Shown here: one piece after another, positions 1 to 11,936 of the stretch
How the letters are laid out: every line of letters starts with the position of its first letter
Numbering within the stretch: the first letter of the stretch is position 1
NCBI GenBank assembly: GCA_028689205.1
Contig: JAQTWP010000001.1
Span: 3,216 to 67,215, forward strand
Source: Candidatus Altimarinota bacterium
GTDB lineage: Bacteria > Patescibacteriota > Gracilibacteria > BD1-5 > UBA2023
Direction: 5' to 3'
DNA length: 64,000 bases
Position numbers and translations under genes: made by a program
The notes under the pieces: generated by a model
The model's input: only the letters and a program-made list of their open reading frames with translations
Database searches by the model: none
What the model was told of the DNA's origin: nothing

Positions 1-1308
1 TTTTTCTCTAAACAGCTTTTACCTAATTGATATGCTTATATATTGGCAATATTTCTAGGTTCACTTGCATACTTTCTATACACTTTAAAAAATGACAAGC
101 TTAGTCAGGTTTTCAAACTTAATTTAGTTTTTTTCACTATGTACGCTTTTTTATTCGTAATTGCAGCGTATTGAATTGTTTGGTATTGAATCGCAATGTA
201 TTTTGCTCTACTTATTATGATTGGAGTATGATTAGCTAATTTATCAGAAGCAAAAAGCGATGAAAATTATGATATGTTCAAGATATTTTGAAGTTTTTTA
301 GCTTTTATAATTATAAGTGTTTATTTCTTCAATTCTTCTCTTCCGCATTGAATAAGTAATCTTACCAATGCATGATTTAGTGAATTCAAAGCCTGACTTC
401 TGAATCAAGAAGAAGCAATATTTGCAAGTCATCCTGATTATTTTACAATTCTTTCTTACCTTAATATTACTGATCAAGCTAAGTTATCTCAAGAAAAAAT
501 AACATGAATAAATAACTCTAATTTAAAAAATGTTATAGTACAAAATATTTGAGAAAATCCAAGTGTTACAAAACTTGCGGCTATTCTAAAAGAAATAAAA
601 ACAACGGATTTATCTAAACTTATAGTTGATCCACTTGAACAACAAAATATAAAATTAGAAGCATCAGAAATTCAGAACAGTATCTATAAAGAAGTTCTAT
701 ATCCACCAAAAAAATATCAAAATGAAGGGAAAATATATAGAATCGGAACTTTTCTTACTTACTTCATATATAATAATAGAGACCGTTATTATGATGATAG
801 TCTTGTTCAGAATTTCCAGAAATATTTCTACGATTCTAATCCAGACGTTACTGTTGAGAGAATGAAAAAACTTGGAATTAAATATTTCCTAACTGATCTT
901 AATGCTGCAACTATTGATAAAGATCCACGTCATGATTTAACTATGAGATTCGAGAATTTACTTAGAACTTTCAAATCTGATAAACTGGAATTAATCCAAA
1001 CTGATAGTATTTGTCTTCAGGTTGCACTAGAAGAAAAAGCTCCTAATTATCTAACTATTGCTTGAGTTAATTATGAATCTTACGGAACTTGATGAGAGAC
1101 TATTCCAAGATGACAGAAACAACTAGAATGTTACAATCATATACTTGACTTAATTAAACAAAATAAAATTACAGATACAACATATCCTTATCTTAAACCT
1201 CTTGCCAATTATCTTACTACTAATAAAGTAACTGATCAGAATGAAGTATTAAAAATATTCCAACAATATGTAGGTCATTGATGGTTAGCTTTATTTAGAA
1301 TAAAATAA
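1..1308 (+). CDS. C-terminal part of a large multi-pass membrane protein, possibly a GT-C-like glycosyltransferase (partial)
   Basis: The frame is open from the window edge and ends at TAA; about 435 residues are visible and the start lies upstream. The first ~110 residues hold about four hydrophobic membrane segments, followed by a soluble region of roughly 300 residues ending in FRIK. Many Gly are TGA. The end of the gene is 5 bp from the phosphomannomutase start, and mannose-1-P guanylyltransferase follows, so the three are probably co-transcribed. Membrane segments plus a long soluble tail and the sugar-nucleotide neighbours suggest a glycosyltransferase or oligosaccharyltransferase-like protein, but I see no diagnostic catalytic motif in the visible part, so the function is inference from context. 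Confidence 0.7.
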
Positions 1309-1313
1309 AAAGT

Positions 1314-2663
1314 ATGAATTTAGAAGTACTAGATAAATCCTACGATATAAGAGGAATTTTTCCATCAGAAATAAATGAAGAATTCTATTATAAATTAGGA
1401 TTTGCTTTCGCAGTTTTACAAAAATGAGCAATGACTTTTGCCGTATGATGTGATTCAAGATTATCAAGTGATACTCTTAAAAAATCTATGATTGAGTGAA
1501 TTATTGATGCTGGTAAAAATGTAGTTGACCTATGATTATGCTCCACTGATATGGTTTATTTTGCTTCATGAGAATATGAAAAAATTGATATTTGAATGAT
1601 GATTACTGCAAGTCACAATCCTAAGGAATATAATGGTCTTAAATCTTGTCTTAAAAATGCTGTTCCAATTAATATGATGACTTTTTGAAAAGATATAAAA
1701 AACTTTATTCTGAAGTGAGATTTTAAAATATTTGATTCCAAATGACTTTATGAAAATAAAGATATTTCTGATGATTTTGTAGATCATATTTCAACATTCG
1801 TTGATTCTAATTCTAATTTTGAGAATTATAAAGTTGTTGCTGATGCAGGCAATTGAGTTGCATGAGTTTTTATGAACAAACTTTCTTCGAAACTTAAATT
1901 TGACTTAATTCCATTATTCTTCGAACCAGATGGTAATTTTCCTAATCATCATCCATCACCAATAGAACCAAAAAATGTCATAGATTTAATTAATAAGGTT
2001 CAAGAAGAAAAAGCTGATTTATGAGTTGCTTTTGATTGAGATGCTGATAGAATGTATATTTGTGATAATGAAGGAATGGTGTGGAGTGGTACAATAACTA
2101 CTGCAATGATTGCTAAAATGATGCTTGCGAAAAATTCTTGAAAAAAAATCTTATATAATGCAGTTTGCGGTAACATAGTTTCTGATATAATTAATGAGAA
2201 TAATTGAATTTGATTAATTGAAAAAGTTGGACATGTTTATATGAAAGAAACAATGGCAAATGATGAGAATATAATATTTGGATGAGAACATTCAGGTCAT
2301 TATTATTTTAGGAATAATTGGAATGCTGATAGCTGAGTTATAGCTTTTGCTGTTATACTTGAATTAATTTCTAAATCTTGAAAGCAATCTAGTGAACTTA
2401 GAAAAGAATTCGAAAAATATCATAGCATTGATGAAACTAATTCCAAAGTAATAAGTGCAAGTGATAAATTAGAACAACTAAAAGAAATCTATAAAGACTG
2501 AAAACAAGATGAATTTGATTGATTAACTGTGAGATTTGATAATTGGTGGCTCAATGTAAGGCCATCATCCAATGAACCACTTTTAAGACTTAATGTCGAA
2601 GCAAATACAGAAGAACTATTAAAAGAAAAAAGCAAAGAAGTTTTAAATTTTATTAGAAATTAA
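1314..2663 (+). CDS. manB: Phosphomannomutase/phosphoglucomutase
   Basis: 449 residues, the usual size of the alpha-D-phosphohexomutase family, which interconverts hexose 6-phosphate and 1-phosphate in the cytoplasm. The four family signatures are present in order: TASHNP with the phosphoserine near residue 99, the metal site DGDADR near 240, the sugar-binding GEHSGH near 323 and the phosphate-binding RPSSNEP near 416. The first Gly of DGDADR is TGA, direct evidence for the code. It follows the membrane protein after 5 bp and precedes manC by 16 bp, so it probably supplies mannose-1-phosphate for GDP-mannose. Whether mannose or glucose is preferred cannot be read from sequence. Confidence 0.93.
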
Positions 2664-2679
2664 TACTAACTACAATAAT

Positions 2680-4050
2680 ATGAAAATCTATCCAATAATT
2701 CTTGCATGAGGTTCTTGAACTAGACTTTGGCCAATATCTAGGAAATATAATCCAAAGCAATTCATAAAACTTGATGAACTTAATTGAACTTCGCTTTTCC
2801 AAAAAACTATACAAAGAGCTTTGAATATTTGAGAAAAAGAAGATATTCTAATAGTTACGAACAAGGATTATATGTTTAGTTGCAAAACTCAAGCAGAAGA
2901 AATCTGAGTGAAACTAGAAGATTCTCAAATATTAATTGAGCCAATGGCAAAAAATACTCTTGGAGCAATTACTTTTTGAATGAAAAATATTCCAGATAAT
3001 TCATTCTGATTAATTCTCAATTCTGACCAATTGATGGAAAATGAAGAAATACTTATTAGTGCAATTAACGAAGCAAAAAATGTTGCTGAAAAATCACTTG
3101 TAACTTTTGGTATTGAGCCTTTTTGTCCACATACTTGATATTGATATATAGAGGCAATTAAAGAATGAAAAGCTCCTTTTAAGGTTGTGAATTTTAAAGA
3201 AAAACCAAAAAAAGAATTAGCAGAAGAATTTATCAAAAAATGATATCTTTGGAATAGCGCAATATTTCTTTTTTCAAAAGAAACTTATTTTAGTGAACTC
3301 AAAAAACATAATAAAGAGGTTTACGATATATTCGAAAACAATATTGATATTAACGCTATTTTCGAAAAACTACCTGATTTATCAATAGATTACGGTCTTT
3401 TTGAAAAATCTGATAATATTTATCTAACTCCACTTCCTATTTATTGGAATGACCTATGAAGTTTCGAAGCAATTGATGATTATCTAAAAAAAGAGAATTT
3501 TGAGAATAAAAATATAATCTCAATTGATTCTAATAATAACTTTACTCTTTCTGAAGTTAAAAATAAAAAAATAGCATTAATTGGAATTGAAGATTGTGTA
3601 ATAATAGATACAAAAGATGCGCTTTTAGTCGCTAAAAAATGAGAATCTCAAAAGATAAAAGAAGTAATGAATATCTTAAAAGATGAAAAATCTGAACTTG
3701 CGAATTATGGAACTACAGTTTATAGACCATGGGGAAGTTATACTATAATTGATGAATGAGTTGGTTTCAAGTCAAAGAGAATTACAGTTCTATCAGGTAA
3801 AAAACTTTCTCTCCAAATGCATTATCATAGATCAGAACATTGGGTTGTAGTAAGTGGAACATGAGAAGTTACAATCTGAGACGAGGTAATTATAGTAAGA
3901 AAAGGGGAGAGTGTATTCATACCAGCTTGAGAAAAACATAGACTTGAGAACAAATGAAAAGTAGTACTCCATCTTATAGAAAGCCAAATTGGTGATTATC
4001 TAGAAGAAGATGATATTGTAAGATTCGATGATGATTTTTGAAGGAAATAG
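2680..4050 (+). CDS. manC: Mannose-1-phosphate guanylyltransferase, probably bifunctional with a mannose-6-P isomerase-type cupin
   Basis: 456 residues. The N-terminal nucleotidyltransferase begins with the G-rich signature AGGSGTRLWP (residues ~9-18, several Gly as TGA) and carries the sugar-binding lysine motif FKEKP. After a linker the C-terminal ~110 residues form a cupin with MHYHRSEHW and FIPAGEKHR, the metal-binding pattern of type II phosphomannose isomerases (ManC/AlgA architecture). It would make GDP-mannose from mannose-1-P and GTP. It lies 16 bp after phosphomannomutase, so the two supply one pathway, probably for surface glycans or protein glycosylation by the upstream membrane protein. 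Confidence 0.93.
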
Positions 4051-4097
4051 ACTAAATTTTTTGTAATAAATTTAAAGAGATAAACTTTATTCAGATT

Positions 4098-4124
4098 TTG
4101 ACAAATCAATGTAAATATGATAAT
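4098..4124 (+). promoter_or_regulatory. Probable sigma70-type promoter
   Basis: TTGACA at 4098-4103 and a GATAAT-like -10 at 4119-4124, 15-bp spacer, in the 129-bp gap before the 165-residue unknown gene. The perfect -35 makes it credible; the short spacer lowers confidence. Confidence 0.45.
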
Positions 4125-4179
4125 ATTTACTTGTAAATACAAAAAAGTATTTCAAAATTTAATCTTTATTTATGGTTTT

Positions 4180-4677
4180 ATGTGAAATATAAACAAGGAA
4201 ATTATAGCTATTTCTTCTCAAAAAGAGACAAAAGATTCCGCTAATGAAGAAAAGCGTTATTTGGAGTTACGTGATCTAATAATAAATAGACTTAAGCTTC
4301 CAGAAAAATTAAAAGATTGAGTATTATACAATACAGAATTATTGGAAATAGCTACCTCTTGGAATATTTTTGCTGAGGAATATAAAAATACTTTAGGGAA
4401 AGATTTAGATTTTAATCAATATATTGCTTCATTTGATTCGTTATGAAATAAATATCTTGATCAATTGAAAATAGAAATATGATTGTTAAATGAGGAAGAT
4501 ATAAGAAAAGTAAAAATAGAATTTAAAGAATGAGAACTTATTACAATTGGGCAATATATCGACAATTCATTTAATAAAATTTTTGGCACAAAAAAAGCAA
4601 AAGACGCTATTAATAATGGTACAAAAAAACAATTATCAGGTTTGTCTTCATGAATTGATAAATCATTTACAGCTTAA
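4180..4677 (+). CDS. Hypothetical protein, 165 residues
   Basis: Start ATG-TGA-AAT (Met-Gly-Asn); another ATG at 4172 is in a frame that stops after six codons. The protein is charged and predicted helical, without signal peptide or membrane segment, and I recognise no domain. It has its own upstream promoter-like sequence and a strong hairpin terminator just downstream, so it looks like a monocistronic gene. Five to six internal TGA codons fall where Gly is acceptable, supporting it as a native code-25 gene. Confidence 0.65.
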
Positions 4678-4688
4678 TTATAAAACTT

Positions 4689-4722
4689 AAAAAGCTCACT
4701 ATAAATTATGGTGAGCTTTTTT
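4689..4722. terminator. Rho-independent terminator
   Basis: Inverted repeat AAAAGCTCAC / GTGAGCTTTT followed by T residues, between the 165-residue gene and the convergent metallophosphoesterase gene. Its right edge touches the stop codon of the latter, and the A/T-flanked stem could serve both directions. Confidence 0.8.
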
Positions 4723-5800
4723 ATTTCTCCAAAGTGATTATTGTAATTTCATTCCTACTTCCAAGTCTCATTGGGGGTCACCATGTTCAAGTTCCTGGGC
4801 CGACATACAAACTAAGGTTACCTATTTTATAAAGACCTAAAACTCTTGGGAAAACCAGTTTTACAACGTAATTAAAAGGCCAAATTTGTCAGTTATGAGT
4901 ATGTCAGGCAAGTTGAATATTAACTCAATATTTATCAGCAATTTCACTTCATATAGGTTCATGTAAAACCATAATACTTGTTTTTTCACTATCCCATTTC
5001 ATATTAGATAAGATTTTATCCAATAAAATTTCATTTTGTTTGTTTTTTATTCAAAACATATCCTGTATTCCGAGAATTTCTAATCATTTATAATTAACAA
5101 CTTCATTTTCTAGAACTCTGGCTTTGGTTTCTGTAAAAAGAGATTTTGCAAAATCATTTCAAATATAAGATTCATGATTACCAAGTGTTATATAGACTGG
5201 TACATTTAATCTGTCTAGAGTTTTGAAACTATGTTTTTCAAAAGAAGCTCAATCGACTAAATCTCAATTAATCAAAACTAAATCAAGTTTTTGCTTATTC
5301 AAAATATCAATTATTTTATTAAGATAATTAATGCTGTGTACTCAATCAATATGAACATCACTTAGATATCATATTTTCATATTCTCACTAAGTTTTGGAG
5401 CTTTAATTGAGATATTTTTGATTTCAGGTAATCAACTTTGATTATATATGGCAAACGTAGATATTGATACTATTAGAAAACTCCAGATAAAACTCTTAAT
5501 TTGGAGAGGAATAGATATTAAATTGATAGAAAAATCAAATATTATACTTATAAATAATCATAAAAATATTATTCAAAGCCAAGTTATACAAAAAATATAG
5601 AAGTATCTAGTGAAAATATTAGGAAATTGTGAATGCAGTGACATTGAAATAGGTAATAGAGCAGTTAATATAAAACTGATTATTACCAAATTCTTATTAA
5701 TACCAATTGAATAAAGTTTTAAAAAATGCCATATAAAAAAAGCATTTAATCAGAATAATACAGATAAAAATATTAATATAAAAAATATTCTTCCTATCAT
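4721..5800 (-). CDS. Membrane-anchored metallophosphoesterase (YkuE-like)
   Basis: 359 residues. The first ~120 contain about four hydrophobic segments; the C-terminal ~240 are a calcineurin-like phosphoesterase domain with all metal-binding blocks in order: SDVHIDG, NGDLVDG, GNHE, LHEP and GHTHNGQ, then a family-typical GTGTWGPPMR end. Family members hydrolyse phosphomonoesters or phosphodiesters; YkuE-type proteins have been linked to UDP-diacylglucosamine/lipid-A-like or peptidoglycan lipid turnover, which I cannot assign here. Several motif Gly (in NGD, DGA, GHT) are TGA. It is convergent with the upstream unknown gene. Confidence 0.88.
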
Positions 5801-5913
5801 TTTAAAAAGCGTTTAAAAAATATTTATTATCCTTAATTTTAAAGATATGATATTGATTTCAGTATAAAATCAATATCATTATTTATTTAATATATATTCA
5901 TAGTTTCATTAAT

Positions 5914-5965
5914 AATCAAATAAAAATCCAGTCACATATAATTGTGACTGGATTTTTATTTGATT
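5914..5965. terminator. Bidirectional terminator, 23-bp perfect stem
   Basis: A perfect inverted repeat of 23 bp (arms begin AATCAAATAAAAATCC) with a 6-nt loop, A-rich on one side and T-rich on the other. It follows the stop of the DEAD-box helicase gene (read leftward) and separates it from the metallophosphoesterase gene. Confidence 0.88.
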
Positions 5966-5972
5966 AAAAGGA

Positions 5973-7802
5973 TTAATCTTCTTTTTTAGCTCTTGGTTTT
6001 TTTTCAGAAAATTCTTTTTTAGCTCAATCGAATTTTGGTTTATCGAAACTTCTCTCAGGTCTATCACCGAATGATTTTCTATCACCAAAAGGTTTTTTAT
6101 CTCAGAAACTTCTGTCACCTCTTGGAGAATCACCAAAAGATTTTCTTTCACCTCCGAAACTTCTCTCAGGTCTATCACCGAATGATTTTCTATCACCAAA
6201 AGGTTTTTTATCTCAGAAACTTCTGTCACCTCTTGGAGAATCACCAAAAGATTTTCTTTCACCTCCGAAACTTCTCTCAGGTCTATCACCGAATGATTTT
6301 CTATCACCAAAAGGTTTTTTATCTCAGAAACTTCTGTCACCTCTTGGAGAATCACCAAAAGATTTTCTTTCACCTCCGAAACCTGCAGCTTCTTTCTTTT
6401 CAAAATATCCGCTTTTTGGTCTAGAAGCTCAATCATCTCTATTGAAAGATGCTCTTTTTTCATCATTACTAAAAGTTTTTCTCTCAGGTCTATCTCCTCT
6501 TGGAGAATCGCTGAATGTTTTTCTTTCACTAGATTCTGAATCACTTCCGAATCTATCTCATCTATATCCTCATCTAGAAGAAGAACCTCATCTAGAAGGA
6601 CCTCTAGAAGAACCTCCAGAGCTTCTTCCTCAGAATCTAGAACCTCCACTTCTTCCTCAGAAACTTCTTTCTTCTTTTTGTCTTGCTACTTCATTACCTT
6701 CTTCATCAGTTTGTTTGATAGTAATTTTATTTCTTCTTTCAATATTTTTGAAAGCGAATTTTTCATCACTAGCAACGAACATAACTGCAGTTCCTTCTGC
6801 TCAAGCTCTTCAAGTACGACCGATTCTGTGGATATATGATTCTGGATCAGATGGTACGTCGAAGTTTACAACTAATTCAATATTTTTTACATTAAGTCAT
6901 CTAGCAGCAACGTCAGTTACTACGAATATATCAGTAACTCATTCTTGGAAATCTTTTAAAGCTTGGAATCTTTCTCTTTGTCTCATATCTCAATTAAGAC
7001 AATCAGCATTGAATCAATCTTTGAAAAGTTTTTTAGCAAGCATTTCTGTATCTCTTTTTGTTTGTACGAATACAATTGTTTTTTTAGATTTATTTACAAT
7101 TATTGTCTTTTTAAGAGCATCATATTTTTCAATATGTGGGATTTCTGTGAACGAATGATTGATTTTATCAACCATAAGATTATCAGTTGCTTTAATGAAA
7201 GTATAATCAAGTCCAAGATATTTTTCTATAATTGATTTTAGTTCAGAAGTAATAGTTGCACTAAAGGCCATTGTTTGGTCAATAGATGTCATATTTCCCC
7301 AGATGAAATCTATATCATCTACGAATCCCATATCAAGCATTCTGTCACATTCATCAAGAATGAACATACTTACTTCTTTTACTCTTAGAGCACCTCTTTC
7401 TATAAGATCAATTACTCTTCAAGGAGTTCCAACTACAATAGTTTGTCCTTTTCTAAGCATTTCAATTTGTTTACCAATTGGAGAACCTCCATAAACTGGT
7501 AATGATTTAACATACATATCAGTTGAAAGAGATAAAATCTCGTCTCTAATTTGAGTTACAAGTTCACGAGTTGGAGCAAGTATTAGAGCTTGAATACCTG
7601 GTTTTGTAAGATCTATTTTTTCTAGTAAAGAAATAACGAATGCTCAAGTTTTACCGGTTCATGTTTGAGATTGTCCGATAATGTTTTTTCCTTCTGCAGA
7701 TTCTCTAATAACTTCTTCTTGTATTTTTGTTGGTGTTTCGTAACCAAGTTTTTTGATTCATGCCAAAACTTCTGGTCTTAGGTTTAATTCAGTAAAATTC
7801 AT
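5973..7802 (-). CDS. DEAD-box RNA helicase with an Arg/Gly/Phe-rich repeat tail
   Basis: 609 residues. The N-terminal ~380 are a complete two-RecA-fold DEAD-box core: Q-motif PTKIQ, SQTGTGKTGA (motif I), PTRELV (Ia), TPGR (Ib), DECD in place of DEAD (II), SAT (III), then HRIGRTGRAG (VI). These enzymes unwind RNA with ATP, for example in ribosome assembly or cold adaptation. The C-terminal ~200 residues are basic and low complexity, rich in R, G, S, F and D; part of the tail is three identical 37-residue copies of an FGDR/FGGER pattern encoded at 6050-6382. Such tails bind RNA non-specifically and can drive condensation. The DECD variant is an oddity. Confidence 0.93.
6050..6382. repeat. Three tandem copies of a 111-bp repeat in the helicase tail
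   Basis: The segment starting TTCTCTCAGG at 6050 recurs at 6161 and 6272 with essentially identical sequence; 111 bp is 37 codons, so copy-number change keeps the frame. It encodes the FGDR/FGGER-rich part of the helicase tail. Near-identity at DNA level points to recent expansion. Confidence 0.93.
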
Positions 7803-8502
7803 ATTATATAATAATAATAAAATAAAGTGTTTTGCAACTTACAAATATTTGATAATTAAATCTGTCATTTTGAAGATTTTTTCTGTCATTGCGAACGAAG
7901 TGTGGCAATCCATTTTAGAAGCACTATTGGAAATAATATTTCCAAATTTAGCTAAAAGCTTTAATTTTTTCTTTAAGATTAGTCTCAAAAGAATTGATTT
8001 AAAGAGACCTGCCTGCCGGTAGACAGGTTCCTCGTTGCACTCGGAATGACATTTTTAAATAGTTTATTAGAAACTATTTAATCAAAAATGTAAGTTATGT
8101 TTGAAAAAAGCAAAAAAAATATTTCGTTTGTGTTACTGCTATGATTTAAAAAATCATTACCTGACACCTATTAGTTATATTGACTGCAATCAATATATTA
8201 CGAAAGTGAGTTTTTTTATAATCTATTATAGATCCTATTCTTTTTTAGTCATTAAGGTATTTCCTCCGACCGACCTTCAAAGAATAGTTTCTTTATGCGT
8301 TCGTGATAGAAATTTGTTTTATGATAAAAAGAAATTGTTTTTTTAAACGCGAGAAGTTTATTGATTTTTCGTAGAATGCAAAAAGAAATTAAAAAATGTT
8401 TTCGCCTATTACCTAAAATAATAATTTTCTTTATGAATTTTTTAATCTTGAAATTAACGACTTTTTCAATATATTTGTCCAGTTAATAACTAATACGCAA
8501 TT
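7803..8502. other. 700-bp intergenic region with a dispersed repeat and an unexplained segment
   Basis: The 7883-8051 part is a dispersed TGTCATT...GAATGACA element (listed separately). The rest, 8052-8502, holds no gene I can defend. A TTG-initiated 81-codon frame at 8101-8346 has no TGA and no recognisable domain. The segment has scattered GC patches (for example TCCTCCGACCGACCTTC near 8262) unlike plain AT-rich spacer, so a structured RNA is possible, but I could not match it to RNase P RNA, tmRNA or another known RNA. Confidence 0.4.
7883..8051. repeat. Dispersed TGTCATT...GAATGACA element, copy 1
   Basis: Begins TGTCATTGCGAAC and ends CGGAATGACA. Its right third, from GATTTAAAGAGACCTGCC through the palindrome CTGCCGGTAGACAGG to the end, is nearly identical to the copy at 14065-14243 after dnaX. 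Confidence 0.8.
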
Positions 8503-10518
8503 ATGACTAATACTTTAATTGAATTAAAAAATAAAATACTCTATGAATTAGAGATTTCTTGAATTCCAGACTTAGCTTTTTTATATTCAGAAAAATCACT
8601 GCAAGTTATTCCAGAACTACTTGGAGAATTATTGGATGAAGAAATAATTAAATTCCACAAACTTCTAGAAACTCCTGACTCAGATATTAATTTTGAAATA
8701 TTCGAAGATGAAGATAAACTTTGACATCTTTTCTGACTTGTAAGTCATTTGGATTCAATTAATTCAACGGATGAGGTTAGGAAAATTATAGAAGATTTTC
8801 GTCCTAGATATATTGATTTTGGTAATGAAGTTGCCTATTCTAAGAGATTCTATGATATGCATATAATTTGTAGGAATAATTGCGATTTGAATTGAGACCA
8901 AAGAAGATTATTAGATATTTCAATAAGAGATTTCGAACAAAGCGGTATTCATCTTGATGAAGATAAAAAAAATAGACTCAAACAAATTAATCAAGAACTT
9001 GCTAAACTAAGTTTTGATTTTAGTAATAATAAACTTGATAGCGAAAAGGAATTCAAATATTTCTTTGATAAAATTGATTCTATCAAAGAAATGCCAGAAG
9101 ATGATTTGGAAGTAGCAAAAGCTAAAGCAAAAGAATTAGGACAAGAATGATATGCTTTTACAAGTGACGATTCTTCTTATATTGCTGTAATGAAATATTG
9201 TAGCGATTCTTCTGTCAGGAAACATTTCAAGTTATCAAGAAGTAGATATGCAACAGAGACTTGAAGAGATAATAGACCCTTAATCCTTGATATTCTAAGA
9301 TTAAAAAAAGAATGTGCTTCAATTCTTGGACATGCTAATTATGCAAAGTATTCTCTAGTTGATAAAATGGCAGATTCTCCAGAAGAAATAATAAAACTTG
9401 AAAAAGAGATAATAGAAAAAGCTAAGCTCAAATGAAATAAAGATTTAGAGGAATTAAAAAATTTCTTTGATTTAAATGAAATTAATAGTTGGGACACGTC
9501 TTATTATTCTAGAATTTTAAAAGAAAAAAAATATGAAGTAAGCGATAAAGAACTAAAAAAATATTTCGAACTAGAAAAAGTTCTCGGTGGACTTTTTGAT
9601 ATTGCCAAAAAATTATACAGTTTGGAATTCAAGAGAATTGATATTAAAACATATGATAGTGAAGTGAGATTTTTTGAAGTTTATAAATCTTGAGAATTCA
9701 AGTCATATTTTATGATGGATTTATTTTATAGAAAAGAAAAATCAAGTTGAGCATGGGCCAATATTCTCAGGAAATGAGAAGTAATTAAATGAAAAAGAAA
9801 ACTTCCAATAGTAATTAATGTATGTTCTTTTCAGAAATGAACAGACACTAAAACTCTTCTGAATTATGGAGATGTAAATACATTGTTTCATGAATTCTGA
9901 CACGCACTTCATGCTATGCTTGGTAATTCGGATTATTCTTGACTTAATGGTTTTCATGTTGAGCATGACTTCGTCGAACTTCCTTCTCAGATTATGGAGA
10001 ATTGGAGTGAATGAGAATGACTCAAATCTTTTGCAGTGCAAGATGAAACTTGAGAAATAATACCAGATTTATTGCTTGAAAAACTAAATAAATTAAGCAC
10101 TTTTATGTCTTGACTATGAACTCTTGGACAATCAGAATATGCCATGATTGATATGTTATTATATTCTGAAGAACCTCCAAAATCAGTTGAAGAATTAGAT
10201 AGAAAAGTTTTTGAAATTAAAAAATCAATATCGATTTTTGAAGTGAGTGAAGAAGATAAATTCCATGCAGGATTTGAGCATATTTTCTCCGGATGATATT
10301 CCGCAGGTTATTATGGATATTTGTGGGCTGAGATAATTGAAGCTGATATTTTTGGAGAATTCAAGAAGAATTGAATTTTTAACAAGGAAGTTGCAGACAA
10401 ATTCTATTCAACTATTCTTTCGCAATGAACCCGTAAACCAGCAAAGGAATTATTCGAAGATTTTATGTGAAGGGAAGTTAGTGTTGAAACTTTTTTTGAA
10501 AAAATGGGGTTTAATTAA
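8503..10518 (+). CDS. M3 family metallopeptidase (oligopeptidase A / dipeptidyl carboxypeptidase type)
   Basis: 671 residues, normal for the family. The zinc site HEFGHALH lies near residue 465, and the conserved C-terminal block FSGGYSAGYYGYLWAE near 595-610 supplies substrate-binding tyrosines. No signal peptide is visible, so it should act in the cytoplasm on short peptides, fitting peptide salvage in a reduced, host-dependent cell. The Gly in HEFGH is TGA-encoded: a standard-code reading would truncate the enzyme inside its active site. Monocistronic between a long intergenic region and a hairpin terminator. Confidence 0.93.
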
Positions 10519-10550
10519 ATAAAGTTTGAATTATATATAAAACTTTATTT
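10518..10550. terminator. AT-rich hairpin terminator after the M3 peptidase
   Basis: Inverted repeat AAATAAAGTTT / AAACTTTATTT with an 11-nt loop, immediately after the stop codon. The stem is weak (AT only), hence moderate confidence. Confidence 0.55.
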
Positions 10551-10649
10551 AGTAGTATTATATAGAAAACATATATTTATGAATATAATGGATTTATCGA
10601 ATATTTAGTTTAGGAAAAATCAAGTAAGAAGTGTTGATTTAAGTATGAA

Positions 10650-11894
10650 TTATATAAAAATATCAATAAAAGAAATAAATTCAGAGAAATTCATTAACTC
10701 AAAATTATCATTTTTATCTATTTTCATATCCTTTAAAAAATATACTAATATATTTTTTTCATTATTATTTCAAAAGGCACTAATTTCTCTTTTGTAGTTT
10801 TCTATATTTAACTCATAGCATACTTGTATATTCGTATTTATTTCAGGAATATAAAAATCTATTTCAGTTCAATTTTTTTTAAAGTACACTTTATTATATT
10901 TTTTTAAGAGTTCTATAAAAATAATATTTTCAAAGCTCTGTCATAAATTTTGTTTATTTCAAAGTATTTTATTGAATCATATATTGTATAAAAAGGCTTT
11001 TTTAAAAGATTTCTGATTATAGTAATTTTCAAGTTCATAAGTATAGAATACATTTTTTATGTATTCATAATATTCATATAAAGTTGTTTTTCAGATCTTG
11101 ATATTTAATGATTTAAGTTCATTATATATTTTATTTATATTAACATTTTTAGTAAAAGAACTCGTTATACTTTTTAATATATATTTAAGTGATACTTCAT
11201 TTTCTATTTTGTATCTTTCTATTAAATCCTTATATACAAGTATATCAAGATAAGTTTTTAGGTTGTCTATCTTAAAAAGATTATTGGTTGATAATAATAT
11301 TTCAGGAAAAGTTCAAAACTCGAGCATTTCACTTATAATATTATTTATCGAAGCAAGTTCAATTGTTGAATAATCTTTTTTATATTCAATTTTTTTAAAT
11401 CTTAAAACTTCTTTGTAAGTTAATGGTAATATTTTGTATTCAAAAACCCTTCCTCAAAAATGAGTACTTAGTTCACTTGAAAGCAATTTCGAATTACTTC
11501 AGCTTAAAAATATTTTATATCACTGATTATATAAAGATAAGACTAGTTCTTTAAAATTAGTAATATCCTGGACCTCATCAAATATAAAAAATGGTTCTTT
11601 GTTAGGATAAATTTCTTTAAAATCCAATAAAATTTCTTGAGAATCTACTATTTCATTTGTATATAGAGAAAAATCTATAAAAACAATTTGGTCTAAATAA
11701 ATAATATTTGTTCTTATTAATTCTTTTACAAAATCTATCATAAGAAAAGTTTTTCAAACTCTTCTTGGTCATACAAAACTTACTATCTTGTTAAGTTTTA
11801 ATAGATCAATGTAAAAAGTATAATCTCTCTTTATAGTATCAATATTTTTTATCAGATTTTGATTATCTAATATTATTTGTTTAAACTTACTCAT
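10650..11894 (-). CDS. AAA_14/DUF4143-type ATPase
   Basis: 414 residues. N-terminal P-loop FVGPRRVGKTF (Gly as TGA) near residue 40, Walker B FFIFDEVQD near 113, sensor-like LSGSNSKLL near 145, then the C-terminal DUF4143 region that usually ends in a nuclease-like fold; TEIDFYIPE near 355 fits its D/E-x-D core. These proteins are widespread and poorly characterised, often amplified in CPR and archaea and suspected in mobile-element or toxin-like roles. The gene is very AT-rich and sits apart from conserved neighbours, consistent with accessory DNA. Confidence 0.85.
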
Positions 11895-11936
11895 AGATAT
11901 ATAATTAGTAATAGTTTACTTATCTATAAGTATATA

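Noticed and set aside
6050-6382. Possible CRISPR-like array (three regular repeats)
   Set aside because: The 111-bp units are contiguous without unique spacers and encode in-frame protein repeats.
6442-7158. Long plus-strand open frame opposite the DEAD-box helicase
   Set aside because: It is the antisense of the helicase coding region; its apparent repeats mirror the FGDR tail, and the helicase motifs on the other strand are unambiguous.
8101-8346. TTG-initiated 81-codon frame
   Set aside because: No domain, no ribosome site, and no conserved neighbour; the composition looks non-coding.
8052-8502. RNase P RNA or tmRNA
   Set aside because: GGAGGAAA on the minus strand recalls the RNase P core, but the other conserved blocks (ACAGAA, GGCTTA) are missing.
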